Assembly (NCBI GenBank): GCA_018065645.1
Contig: JAGHSX010000187.1
Span: 1-35,077 of the forward strand
Direction of reading: 5' to 3'
DNA length: 35,077 nucleotides
Source: Candidatus Scybalousia scybalohippi
GTDB lineage: Bacteria; Bacteroidota; Bacteroidia; Bacteroidales; P3
Position numbers and translations under genes: made by a program. Below are positions 34,876 to 35,077 of the stretch, piece after piece; the first letter of the stretch is position 1, and each line of letters begins with the position of its first letter. The notes below the pieces were generated by a model. The model was not told the DNA's origin, searched no databases, and saw only the letters and a program-made list of their open reading frames with translations.

Positions 34876-35067
34876 TTATTTGTCCTCATAATAAAAATCG
34901 TTTGCTGTTACTTTCCCTTGCGTTGCTAATAAGATTTTACTCATCATATCAGAACGTGGAGCATCACCATTACACCACCTTGATACATTGCCTTGAGCTG
35001 TACCAACTTTGTCGGCAAATTCCTCTTGAGTGATGTTTTCTTCTTTTAAAAAGTCTTTCAATTTCAT
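34876..35067 (-). CDS. Cro/C1-type XRE HTH regulator
   Basis: MKLKDFLKEENITQEEFADKVGTAQGNVSRWCNGDAPRSDMMSKILLATQGKVTANDFY. Confidence 0.85.
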   Translation of the reverse strand: MKLKDFLKEENITQEEFADKVGTAQGNVSRWCNGDAPRSDMMSKILLATQGKVTANDFYYEDK

Positions 35068-35077
35068 ATTGTTTTCC

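Noticed and set aside
1-35077. Diversity-generating retroelement targeting the tail adhesin
   Set aside because: No reverse transcriptase ORF and no template/variable repeat pair noticed.

Overview
The window reads as a nearly complete, possibly circular, AT-rich temperate podovirus-like phage genome from an uncultured host. No database search was run. Layout: (1) a + strand early/lysogeny arm at about 1-7912, made of many small ORFs, a Rad52/Erf-like annealase candidate, a MazG-like protein, a DUF3310-like protein, an Xis-like HTH protein and a tyrosine integrase; (2) an attP at about 7911-8230, built on the 3' half of a tRNA-Thr(CGU) and flanked by two families of integrase-arm-like repeats; (3) a moron-like segment with RNase H, a PemK/MazF-like toxin and a candidate small RNA; (4) a long minus-strand late arm from terminase to lysis (TerS, TerL, GroES-like, portal, scaffold, capsid, tail and ejection proteins, Gly-rich adhesin, S74 tailspike, holin, endolysin, overlapping spanins); (5) a minus-strand replication arm (Cro-like HTH, SSB-like, VRR-NUC, an initiator-like gene with internal iterons, a loader-like gene, a DnaA domain IV-like protein, DNA methyltransferases). 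The observations I rate highest are: a 5 x ~23-bp iteron array next to a hexamer tract inside the initiator-like gene; the attP arm-site architecture; a family of covarying long-range hairpins placed 6-7 nt after stop codons; two unannotated structured-RNA candidates (5202-5323 and about 9314-9444 minus); a promoter-leader-terminator arrangement ahead of terS resembling lambda pR'-tR'; and a 96-bp inverted duplication of the methyltransferase 3' end.
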